A stretch of DNA of 21,597 nt, from contig DASSLY010000130.1 in the NCBI GenBank assembly GCA_035689185.1, positions 1-21,597 on the forward strand, written 5' to 3'. Every line of letters begins with the position of its first letter. Position 1 is the stretch's first letter. The DNA is from DASSLY01 sp035689185 (GTDB lineage Bacteria; Actinomycetota; Actinomycetes; Actinomycetales; Dermatophilaceae). The position numbers and the translations under genes are program-made. Below the pieces are notes generated by a model that worked only from the letters and a program-made list of their open reading frames with translations, did no database searches and was not told the DNA's origin. Shown here one piece after another: positions 1-6,448 of the stretch.

Positions 1-308
1 CCGTGCGTCGCGGGCGTGCGGTGGAGGTGGCGGGAACGCTCCGTGCCGACGTGGTGACGGCCCGAGCGGTCTCGGGCCTCGGCGTGTTGGCGGCGTGGTG
101 CGCTCCGTTGATGGCGCCGGGGGGCTGCGTGCTCGCGCTCAAGGGCGCCGGGGCGGCGGCGGAGGTCGAGCGGGACGAGCACACGCTGCGCTCGTGCGGG
201 CTGACGGCGGTGGTCCAGATCTACGGGGTGGGCCTGGTCGACCCGCCGACGACCGTGGTGCGGCTGAGCGCCGGCGCCGGCGCCGGTGAGGCGACGGCTG
301 TCGGCTGA
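1..308 (+). CDS. rsmG: 16S rRNA (guanine-N7) methyltransferase RsmG, 3' end only
   Basis: This is the C-terminal part of RsmG (GidB), which methylates G527 of 16S rRNA using S-adenosylmethionine. The open frame runs in from the left edge (codons from base 3) and ends in TGA at 306-308, leaving about 101 residues of a protein that normally has 210-260. Visible family features are the ADVVTARAV segment, the WCAPLMAPGGCVLALKG strand-turn typical of the Rossmann methyltransferase fold, and the final PPTTVVRL strand. Its position just upstream of parA matches the usual actinobacterial order. The ATG/GTG codons inside the fragment are not the real start, which lies outside the window. A strong hairpin follows 32 bases after the stop. 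Confidence 0.88.
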   Translation, partial: VRRGRAVEVAGTLRADVVTARAVSGLGVLAAWCAPLMAPGGCVLALKGAGAAAEVERDEHTLRSCGLTAVVQIYGVGLVDPPTTVVRLSAGAGAGEATAVG

Positions 309-340
309 TATGAAGGGGAATGTTGTCACGAGGGCCGGGT

Positions 341-375
341 GAGGCGCCGCCGGGCTGGGTGCTCGGCGGCGCCTC
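341..375 (+). terminator. Strong GC hairpin after rsmG, probable terminator
   Basis: GAGGCGCCGCCG (341-352) pairs perfectly with CGGCGGCGCCTC (364-375) around an 11-base loop. It lies 32 bases downstream of the rsmG stop and before the next gene. There is no U-tract, which is common for terminators in high-GC actinobacteria. A role as terminator or 3' stabilising element is inferred from position and stem strength. Confidence 0.65.
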
Positions 376-478
376 GTCGTTCACCGTTGCCGGTGAGAAG
401 GTGCCCCCGGGTCGGGTCGATGATGACGCTGGCCGACCGGCGGGGGCTTCCCGCCGTGGCCGCAGCCGAGTACCTTGG

Positions 479-492
479 CTTGGCGGGCCAAG
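479..492. promoter_or_regulatory. 14-bp palindrome upstream of the nickel-binding protein gene
   Basis: CTTGGC-gg-GCCAAG is a perfect inverted repeat 30 bases upstream of the ATG at 522. Its place in the probable promoter region suggests an operator, but I see no clean -35/-10 pair around it and do not recognise the motif. Confidence 0.25.
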
Positions 493-521
493 CGTCCCCG
501 GATCTATGAAAGGGCGAAACG

Positions 522-770
522 ATGCCGCAGTTCATGGATGTGCACACCAGCATGGCGGGGGTCACGGCTGAGCAGCTCAAGGCTGCGCACCAGGCGGACC
601 TGGACATCCAGGGGGACGAGGGAGTCGACTTCCAGCACGCGTGGGCTGATCCGAAGACCGGCCACGTCTTCTGCCTGTCGGAGGCACCCAGCGCCGAAGC
701 GGTTCAGCGCATCCACGAGCGAGCCGGCCACCGGGCTGATGAGGTGCACGAGATCACGGTGACCGCGTAA
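522..770 (+). CDS. SCO4226-type nickel-binding protein (DUF4242)
   Basis: This 82-residue protein matches the small DUF4242 family whose Streptomyces member SCO4226 is a nickel-binding ferredoxin-like fold. Recognisable elements are the starting MPQFMDVHTSM strand, the LKAAHQADL helix, the GVDFQHAWADPKTGHVFCLSEAPSAEAV core (H, D, C as possible metal ligands), and IHERAGHRADEVHEI at the end. The ATG at 522 is preceded by GAAAGGGCG, an acceptable ribosome binding site. The gene sits alone between the rsmG hairpin and parA, a spot usually empty in relatives, so it is probably an insertion. The in vivo role is unknown; metal storage or sensing is a guess. Confidence 0.8.
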   Translation: MPQFMDVHTSMAGVTAEQLKAAHQADLDIQGDEGVDFQHAWADPKTGHVFCLSEAPSAEAVQRIHERAGHRADEVHEITVTA

Positions 771-806
771 CCAACTGCCCAGGCCCCCTGGCGCACGCGG
801 GCCTCG

Positions 807-1079
807 TTGCGAATTGTCTCGGGACAACGCGAACAAGGCAGTCACGATCTGTTGGCAGACCCTGTGGCGCAGGTACTGCTCGGCTCGACCGCTGCGGCCC
901 GGCTCGCCCATAGCCGGACCGACGGCACGCCACGGATGGTCCCGATCGGCTTCCACTGGAACGGCACGGAGATACTCGGTACTCCTGCCGACGCTCCAAA
1001 GAGGAAGGTGCTGCGGGACGCGCGGCTGGGCTTACCCTCCGTCGAGGCCGCCCGCCTGGAGCTGCGCGACGTGGACTGA
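807..1079 (+). pseudogene. Remnant of a pyridoxamine 5'-phosphate oxidase family (split-barrel flavin/F420) gene
   Basis: The open frame of 90 codons resembles the N-terminal third of PPOX-family flavin- or F420-binding split-barrel proteins: LLADPVAQVLLGSTAAARLAHSRTDGTPRMVPIGFHW followed by GTPADAPKRKVLR. A complete member continues for another 60-100 residues with a VALTID strand and a VLLVRGRA-like strand. Here the similarity fades after KRKVLRDAR and the frame stops at 1077-1079. A GLVVRGK peptide appears soon after in another frame (about 1087-1107), which suggests a frameshift. The only start in frame upstream is a weak TTG at 807 without a clear ribosome binding site. I read it as a decayed gene; a short functional protein is less likely. 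Confidence 0.5.
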
Positions 1080-1331
1080 CGGGCGGGGGCTCGTGGTCCG
1101 CGGCAAGGGACCCCGGCAAGACCGGCTCCCGTCACCTGCCGAGGTCAGCAAGCCCTGGTCGCCCGCGGGGGGGTGTCAGGTGCGGCCCCGGTGGGCCGTG
1201 CGCCGGGTGGGGCCGCCTGGCCCTACGGTGGGACCACGCAGACCCGCCCTCCCAGCGAGGCCGCGGAACTGCGCAACGGGTCGGCGTCGCGCCGCGAGCG
1301 GGTCCGGCGCGAGAGCGAGAGCAGGAGTGCG
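1080..1331. other. Region between the PPOX remnant and parA
   Basis: About 250 bases of very GC-rich sequence. The parA frame is open back to a GTG at 1173 but without family-like sequence. The parA promoter probably lies here; TACGGT at 1224-1229 is a possible -10 but has no convincing -35. A ribosome-binding AGGAG at 1323-1327 precedes the ATG chosen for parA. Nothing else is recognised. Confidence 0.4.
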
Positions 1332-2744
1332 ATGACGGTGACTGCTGGGGTGGCGGCAGGGCGACTGGGCGTCGCAACGGGGCATGGCTGGCCCGTTGGG
1401 CTGGCCGGCGGTCCTAACGATTCCGCCCCGCCCGGCCGCGCCGCCGACTCCAGCGTCGCGGGTGCGGCGGCCTCGCCGGCTCGGGTCGGCCGACCAACCG
1501 GCTGGGGCTGGCCGTCTTTCGGTCTCGACGACGGCGAGGACCTGGACGCCGATGAACTCGCGGTGGGCGATGTTTCACGTGAAACCGGCGCCATCCCACC
1601 GGTCACCGGCGGGGGCACCGGCTCGGTGCCGACCACCGCGAGCCGGCTAGGGCAGGCCAGCGGCGGTGGCCATGACTCACCGGCAGCCGACGCCGGCGAG
1701 CCGACGTCCGGTGCCGGGACCGGCAGCGCAGAGGATGCCGCCGCGACGGGCGTCGGGACCGGTGAGCGGGCGGTGGCGGCAGTCCCGTCGGGGCAGGTTT
1801 CACGTGAAACAGCGCAGCCGCCGGCAGGCAGCCCTGCGGCGAGCTCCCCCCCGCCCGCATCCCAGCAGGTCCGGACCGAACCTGCCCCGACCGCGGATCC
1901 GCTGCCGAGTCGGGCCGGGACCCTGCCCCCTCCGCCGGGGACCAGGGTCATGACCGTGGCCAACCAGAAGGGCGGGGTCGGCAAGACCACAACCACGGTG
2001 AACATCGCTGCGGCGCTGGCAATGGCCGGCCTGCGGGTGCTGGTGATCGATGTCGACCCGCAGGGCAACGCCAGCACCGCGCTCGGGATCCCCCACCATG
2101 CCGAGGTGCCCAGCGTGTACGACGTCCTGGTCGACGGCAAGCCGCTGAACGGAGTGGTGCAGGAAGCGCCCGACCTGCCCGGCCTGTGGGTTGCGCCGGC
2201 CACCGTCGACCTCGCGGGTGCGGAGATCGAGCTGGTCGCCATGGTCGCCCGCGAGATGCGGCTGAAGGCAGCGCTGACGACCTTTCTTGCCGAACGGGCA
2301 ACTTCCGCGGCCACCCGCCTCGACTACGTGTTCATCGACTGCCCGCCCAGCCTGGGGCTGCTGACCGTCAACGCGCTGGTCGCCGCGAACGAGGTCTTCA
2401 TCCCGATCCAATGCGAGTACTACGCGCTGGAAGGGCTCAGCCAGCTGTTGGCCAACGTGGAGCTGGTCCGCAGTCATCTCAACCCGGGGCTGGCCGTCAC
2501 GACGATCCTGCTCACCATGTTCGACGCGCGGACCAGGCTTGCCGCCCAGGTCGCCGACGAGGTGCGCCAACACTTCCCGGCGGCGGTGCTGCGCGCCGCT
2601 GTGCCGCGATCGGTCCGCATCTCCGAGGCGCCCAGCCACGGCCAGACGGTGATGACCTACGACCCGGCGAGCAGCGGCGCACTGTCCTACCTCGACGCGG
2701 CACTCGAGCTGGCCCAGCGGGGCGCCGGCGCATCGGCCAGCTGA
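1332..2744 (+). CDS. parA: Chromosome partitioning ATPase ParA (Soj)
   Basis: ParA is the Walker ATPase that binds DNA nonspecifically and moves ParB-parS complexes during chromosome segregation. From the ATG at 1332 (AGGAG four bases upstream) the product has 470 residues. Residues 1-206 are a low-complexity Ala/Gly/Pro/Ser extension. The ATPase domain begins near residue 207 with VMTVANQKGGVGKTTTTVN: deviant Walker A with signature Lys213 and P-loop Lys218. DVDPQGNAS and the Walker B-like VFIDCPPSLGLLTVNAL follow, then the RISEAPSHG segment near the end. The extension contains VSRET twice because two parS sites are embedded in frame. Actinobacterial ParA often has an N-terminal extension, but about 200 residues is long. 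Alternative starts are GTG 1173 (523 aa) or ATG 1950 (264 aa, bare Soj length). parB follows after 66 bases. Confidence 0.93.
   Translation: MTVTAGVAAGRLGVATGHGWPVGLAGGPNDSAPPGRAADSSVAGAAASPARVGRPTGWGWPSFGLDDGEDLDADELAVGDVSRETGAIPPVTGGGTGSVPTTASRLGQASGGGHDSPAADAGEPTSGAGTGSAEDAAATGVGTGERAVAAVPSGQVSRETAQPPAGSPAASSPPPASQQVRTEPAPTADPLPSRAGTLPPPPGTRVMTVANQKGGVGKTTTTVNIAAALAMAGLRVLVIDVDPQGNASTALGIPHHAEVPSVYDVLVDGKPLNGVVQEAPDLPGLWVAPATVDLAGAEIELVAMVAREMRLKAALTTFLAERATSAATRLDYVFIDCPPSLGLLTVNALVAANEVFIPIQCEYYALEGLSQLLANVELVRSHLNPGLAVTTILLTMFDARTRLAAQVADEVRQHFPAAVLRAAVPRSVRISEAPSHGQTVMTYDPASSGALSYLDAALELAQRGAGASAS
1571..1586. promoter_or_regulatory. parS: parS site 1 (ParB loading site) inside parA
   Basis: TGTTTCACGTGAAACC matches the bacterial parS consensus TGTTTCACGTGAAACA at 15 of 16 positions, with the complete 14-bp palindromic core. 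It is translated in frame as part of DVSRET in the ParA N-terminal extension. ParB should load here and spread, possibly also affecting parAB expression. Confidence 0.93.
1796..1811. promoter_or_regulatory. parS: parS site 2 (ParB loading site) inside parA
   Basis: GGTTTCACGTGAAACA matches the parS consensus at 15 of 16 positions with an intact 14-bp core. It lies 225 bases after the first site in the same orientation and reading register, and is read as QVSRET in ParA. 225 is divisible by 3, so both sites encode the same peptide. Confidence 0.93.
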
Positions 2745-2810
2745 GGCTGGCACGGCCCCTCGGCGGCGCGCCCTCGGCGCGGACGCGGCTCCGAACGCCA
2801 AGATGACCGC

Positions 2811-3905
2811 ATGAACGACAAGCGGCGCGCCCTCGGGCGCGGGCTCGGTGCGCTGATTCCCGTCGGTCCAGCGGCCGAGGGCGGACGTCCGGTGGACATG
2901 TTCTTCGGCAGCCGGCCGATCGACCTCACCGCGCTGGCCGAGACCGGCCCCGGCTGGGTCGACGGCACCGATGGTGAGCACGGCTCGGGCAGCTCTGCGC
3001 CGGCCCCGGCCGACGACGTGCACGCGGGCGAACCATCGTTGCGCGGGGTCCCGGGCGCGACCTTCGCGGAGCTGCCGGTCGGATCGATCCGGCCGAATCC
3101 GCGTCAACCGCGCACCGTCTTCGACGAGGACGACCTGGCGGAGCTGGTGCAGAGCATTCGCGTGGTCGGCATGCTCCAGCCGGTCGTCGTCCGACCCGTC
3201 GAGGTTGCCGCAGGCGCCGGCGCCAGCGGTGAGTACGAGCTGGTCATGGGTGAGCGGCGGTGGCGCGCTGCCCTGGCAGCCGGGCTGGAGTCAGTGCCCG
3301 CCATCATCCGGCACACAGCCGACGAGGACCTGCTGCGCGACGCCCTGCTGGAGAACCTGCACCGCAGCCAGCTGAACCCGCTGGAGGAGGCGGCGGCCTA
3401 CCAACAGCTGCTGACCGACTTCGGCTGCACCCACGAGGAGCTTGCCGACCGTATCGGCCGGTCCCGGCCCCAGATCAGCAACACCATCAGGCTGCTTCGG
3501 TTGCCCCCGCTGGTGGCGCGCCGGGTCGCGGCCGGGGTGCTCAGCGCCGGGCACGCGCGAGCGCTGCTCTCGCTACCCGACGGGGCCGCGATGGAGCGGA
3601 TGGCCCAGCGAATCGTCGCCGAGGGCATGTCGGTGCGTTCCGTGGAGGAGCAAGTGGCCCTCGGGGCAGCGCAGTCCGAGCCTCCCGCTCGCCGGCCTCG
3701 GGCTGGGGAGCGTCATCCCCAGCTGGACGACCTGGCCGCCACCCTCTCCGACCGGCTGGACACCCGGGTGCTCATCGCCCTGGGCCAGCGCAAGGGCAAG
3801 GTGACGATCGAGTTCGGCTCGATGGAGGATCTGCACCGCATCCTCGCCGTGCTGCAGGCGCAGTCGACCGACCAGGACGACAACGTGCCGTCGGTGGCTG
3901 GCTAG
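2811..3905 (+). CDS. parB: Chromosome partitioning protein ParB (Spo0J)
   Basis: ParB is the CTP-dependent clamp that loads at parS, spreads and stimulates ParA. The 364-residue protein begins with the typical actinobacterial KRRALGRGLGALIP, a ParA-contacting peptide. After a disordered stretch (about residues 25-82) come the N-terminal CTPase domain with IRPNPRQPR (93-101) and the CTP-binding GERRWRA (147-153), then ENLHRSQLNPLEEA (181-194). The parS-binding helix-turn-helix is at about 205-235 (THEELADRIGRSRPQISNTIRLL) and the C-terminal dimerisation domain at about 303-350. Every expected part is present. No strong ribosome binding site is seen, so translation may be coupled to parA. The stop lies 7 bases from the convergent D-Ala-D-Ala ligase stop. 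Confidence 0.95.
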   Translation: MNDKRRALGRGLGALIPVGPAAEGGRPVDMFFGSRPIDLTALAETGPGWVDGTDGEHGSGSSAPAPADDVHAGEPSLRGVPGATFAELPVGSIRPNPRQPRTVFDEDDLAELVQSIRVVGMLQPVVVRPVEVAAGAGASGEYELVMGERRWRAALAAGLESVPAIIRHTADEDLLRDALLENLHRSQLNPLEEAAAYQQLLTDFGCTHEELADRIGRSRPQISNTIRLLRLPPLVARRVAAGVLSAGHARALLSLPDGAAMERMAQRIVAEGMSVRSVEEQVALGAAQSEPPARRPRAGERHPQLDDLAATLSDRLDTRVLIALGQRKGKVTIEFGSMEDLHRILAVLQAQSTDQDDNVPSVAG

Positions 3906-3912
3906 TTCTCGG

Positions 3913-4857
3913 TTAGCTGGTTGCCACCGCGCGTTCCACGATCTCCCCGTAGACGGCACTCTGGTCCAGGCCCGCCGCCTCGACAGCCAACGGCACCAGC
4001 GAGGTCTCGGTCATGCCCGGCGAGCTGTTCGCCTCCAGGAACCACGGTCGGCCCTCGACGTCCACGATGAGGTCGATCCGGGACAGGTGCCGGTGGCCGA
4101 GCACCCGGTATGCGGTCAACGCCGTCTCCGCGGTGGCCGAGGCCACCGCGGGTGTCAGCCGGGCTGGGGTGACGAACTCCGTGGCGCCCGCGGTGTACCG
4201 CGCGTCGTAGGTGTAGACACCTCCGTCCGGGACGATCTCCACCGCGGGCAGCGGGACCGGGGTGCCGTCGGCCCCCTCGATGACCGACACCGCGACCTCG
4301 GTGCCGCTGACGAACTCCTCAATCATGGCGATATCACCATACGCATAAGCGCCGACCATGGCGGCGGGGAGTTCGGAGGCCGCCCGGACGATGGTCAAGC
4401 CCAGCGCCGACCCGCCGCGGGCGGGCTTCACTGACAGCGGCAGGCCCAGGGACCGGACCACCGCGGCGAGCACCGCCGGCGCCCCCAGCTCGCGGAAGGC
4501 CGCGTGCGACAGGGCGACGCCGCGGGGCGCAGCCACCCCGGCAGCCGCGACGAGCGCCTTCGCCACCGGCTTGTCCCAGGTCAGTCGGCATTGCGCGGCG
4601 CCAGGGCCAACCGTGGCAACTCCCAAGGTGGCCAGCACGTCCCGCAGCCCACCGTCCTCGCCGGTGGCGCCGTGCAGCACCGGCCAAACCACGTCGGGAG
4701 CAGTGGCCTCGATGGCTGCCAGCAGGCCGGCGTCGACGTCGCGCACATGGGCCTCGAAGCCGCCCCGCAGCAGCGCGTCGGCGACGCGCCGGCCGGATCG
4801 AAGGGACACGTCCCGCTCGTGGCTCAGTCCGCCGGCAAGGATGAGAACCTGCCTCAT
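3913..4857 (-). CDS. D-alanine-D-alanine ligase family protein (ATP-grasp)
   Basis: An ATP-grasp ligase of 314 residues resembling D-Ala-D-Ala ligases, which make the dipeptide end of the peptidoglycan stem. Visible motifs are ILAGGLSHERDVSL (6-19, substrate Glu14), LHGATGEDG (61-69), the ATP-contacting KPARGGSALG (144-153), MIEEFVSGTEVAVSV (178-192), RIDLIVD (260-266) and FLEANSSPGMTETSLVP (273-289, metal-binding Glu/Asn). All catalytic positions look intact. The ATG at 4857 starts directly at the first strand, so the longer upstream frame is not needed. It is the second gene after the aminotransferase, 28 bases apart. Actinobacteria usually have a main ddl elsewhere, so this may be a paralogue with another D-amino-acid or peptide substrate; for that reason I give no symbol. 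Confidence 0.85.
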   Translation of the reverse strand: MRQVLILAGGLSHERDVSLRSGRRVADALLRGGFEAHVRDVDAGLLAAIEATAPDVVWPVLHGATGEDGGLRDVLATLGVATVGPGAAQCRLTWDKPVAKALVAAAGVAAPRGVALSHAAFRELGAPAVLAAVVRSLGLPLSVKPARGGSALGLTIVRAASELPAAMVGAYAYGDIAMIEEFVSGTEVAVSVIEGADGTPVPLPAVEIVPDGGVYTYDARYTAGATEFVTPARLTPAVASATAETALTAYRVLGHRHLSRIDLIVDVEGRPWFLEANSSPGMTETSLVPLAVEAAGLDQSAVYGEIVERAVATS

Positions 4858-4873
4858 GGGATAGCCAGGTATA

Positions 4874-4893
4874 TCATCTGTGACATTAGATGA
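4874..4893. promoter_or_regulatory. Inverted repeat in an AT-rich spot between aminotransferase and ligase genes
   Basis: TCATCT (4874-4879) and AGATGA (4888-4893) form a perfect 6-bp inverted repeat around an 8-base centre. It overlaps the aminotransferase stop and lies just upstream of the ligase start. The surrounding 4858-4893 is strikingly AT-rich for this genome, and the minus strand reads a -10-like TATACC 10 bases before the ligase ATG. It may be an internal promoter with an operator; no regulator is recognised. Confidence 0.3.
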
Positions 4894-6202
4894 GATCCGG
4901 ACCGGGGGACTGCGCGGCCGGTGCCGAGTCGTCGTAACCGGCTCCAGCGGCATACGGGCCGAAGGTCTCGAGCAGCTCAAGCTCCGCCTGGACCACCCCC
5001 GCGAACCGGCGGACTCCCTCTCTGATCCGCTCCGGGCTCGGGTAGCAGTAGGACAGCCGGGCGAACTGGTGGCCGGTGCCGTCGGCGAAGAAGCCGGTGC
5101 CGGGCGCGTACGCGACCCGCTCGGTGACCGCCCGGGGCAGCATGGCCTTGGCGTTCACCCCCTGGGGCAGGGTGACCCAGACGTAGAAGCCGCCATCCGG
5201 GTGGGTCCATCTCGCCTGAGGGAGCATGTCGTCGAGGGCGTCGATGATCGTGTCGCGGCGCTCTCGGTAGAGCTCGCGGTAGGTCTTGATCTGGGCCTGC
5301 CAGTCGCAGGTGTCCAGGTAGGTGGACACGGTCATCTGGGCGTAGGCGCTCGGGCAGAGGATCGCCGACTCGCTGGCGAGCACCAGTTTCTCCCGTACCG
5401 CGTGTGGTGCCACAGCCCAGCCGACGCGCAGCCCCGGAGCGAACGTCTTGGAGAACGACCCCAGATAGATGACACCCTCCTCGCTCATCGAGCGCATCGC
5501 CGGGTAGGGGTCGCTGTCGAAACCGAGCAGGCCGTACGGGTTGTCCTCGACCACGAGGATGCCGTGCCGGTCGCAGATCTGCAGGATCTCCGGGCGGCGC
5601 GCCACCGACAGAGTCGTCCCGGCGGGGTTGTGGAAGGTGGGCACGGTGTAGAGGAACTTGATCCGGCGGCCCGCCGCCAACAGGGCTTCCACGCGTTCGG
5701 CCAGCGCTGTCGGGACGAGTCCGTCGTCGTCGGAGCGCACGTGTTCGACCTGGGCCTCGTATGCCGCGAACACCCCCAGCGCGCCCACGTAGCTCGGCCC
5801 CTCGGCCAGGACGACATCCCCCGGGTCGACGAAGATGCGGGTGACCAGGTCCAGCGCCTGTTGCGAGCCGGTGGTGACGACGATGTCGTCCGGGTGGGCG
5901 CGGATGCCCTCCAGCGCCATCACCGCAAGGATCTGCTCGCGCAGCTGCGGGTCGCCCTGTCCGGAGCCGTACTGCAGCGCCGTCAGGCCGTGCCGGGTCA
6001 GCATGTCCTGAACGGTCTCGGCGACGGTCTCCATCGGCAGCGCCGCCAGGAACGGCATCCCCCCTGCCAGGGAAACCACCTCGGGACGGGAGGCGACGGC
6101 GAACAGCGCCCTGATCTCCGAAGCAGTCATGCCATGAGTGCGCGCGGCATACGAGCCCCTCCAGGGGTCCAGTCGCGAGCTGCGGGGCAGGTGCTGCGTC
6201 AT
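4886..6202 (-). CDS. PLP-dependent aminotransferase, class I/II (LysN/MocR-like fold)
   Basis: A 438-residue fold-type I aminotransferase without the GntR DNA-binding domain of MocR regulators. Seen in order: VSLAGGMP (43-50, substrate loop), LQYGSGQGDPQLREQI (76-91), TGSQQALDL (111-119, PLP phosphate loop), EGPSYVG (134-140), PTFHNPAGTTLS (188-199), VVEDNPYGLL (217-226, Asp220 at the PLP ring nitrogen), SFSKTFAPGLRVGW (249-262, Schiff-base Lys252) and RLSYCYPS near the C-terminus. The family includes 2-aminoadipate and branched-chain/aromatic aminotransferases; sequence alone does not fix the substrate. The ATG at 6202 is set by an excellent AAGGAGG (6209-6215) six bases upstream. The same frame stays open to 6958, but that part is antisense to the GNAT gene. 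The D-Ala-D-Ala ligase gene follows and probably shares the transcript. Confidence 0.9.
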   Translation of the reverse strand: MTQHLPRSSRLDPWRGSYAARTHGMTASEIRALFAVASRPEVVSLAGGMPFLAALPMETVAETVQDMLTRHGLTALQYGSGQGDPQLREQILAVMALEGIRAHPDDIVVTTGSQQALDLVTRIFVDPGDVVLAEGPSYVGALGVFAAYEAQVEHVRSDDDGLVPTALAERVEALLAAGRRIKFLYTVPTFHNPAGTTLSVARRPEILQICDRHGILVVEDNPYGLLGFDSDPYPAMRSMSEEGVIYLGSFSKTFAPGLRVGWAVAPHAVREKLVLASESAILCPSAYAQMTVSTYLDTCDWQAQIKTYRELYRERRDTIIDALDDMLPQARWTHPDGGFYVWVTLPQGVNAKAMLPRAVTERVAYAPGTGFFADGTGHQFARLSYCYPSPERIREGVRRFAGVVQAELELLETFGPYAAGAGYDDSAPAAQSPGPDLI

Positions 6203-6448
6203 CGTCGTCCTCCTTCCCGGCGTTGGCCAAGCTTGTCCTGTGGCCGGAGCGGGTTCTCCGGCCATCTCGTGGTAGGAGTCTGACATGCAGCATGCCTTGG
6301 TCGCCGCCACATGCTGGCCGGCGCGGGTCCGCGCGGTGCCGACGGCGCGGGTCCGCGCGGTGCCGACGGCGCGGGTTCGCGCGGTGCCGACGGCGCGGGT
6401 CGCGCGGGGTGTGGGCCTGCCGCGACCACGGGCAGGGGCGGGCGCCCC
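6203..6448. other. Divergent intergenic region, aminotransferase / GNAT
   Basis: About 246 bases between two divergent genes. It holds the aminotransferase ribosome binding site (6209-6215), an 8-bp palindrome TTGGCCAA (6224-6231), and the 24-bp tandem repeat at 6321-6411. Promoters for both genes must lie here, but I cannot point to a convincing -35/-10 pair. Confidence 0.4.
6321..6411. repeat. 24-bp tandem repeat, 3.8 copies
   Basis: The unit begins GCGCGGGTCCGCGCGGTGCC and ends GACG. Copies lie at 6321-6344, 6345-6368, 6369-6392 (one C-to-T change) and a partial copy at 6393-6411. Being a multiple of 3, it keeps frames open: the plus strand reads as repeated GAGPRGAD in phase with the GNAT gene, and the minus strand as RAVGTART. 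Either it is noncoding DNA in the divergent promoter region, or it encodes an N-terminal tail if GNAT starts at 6311. Confidence 0.85.

Noticed and set aside
1..3905. Replication origin near rsmG-parAB
   Set aside because: I saw no cluster of DnaA boxes (TTATCCACA-like) and no dnaA or dnaN; only parS sites are present.
6321..6411. 24-bp repeats as a CRISPR or iteron array
   Set aside because: Units are directly adjacent with no spacers and no replication gene or AT-rich opening region is nearby.
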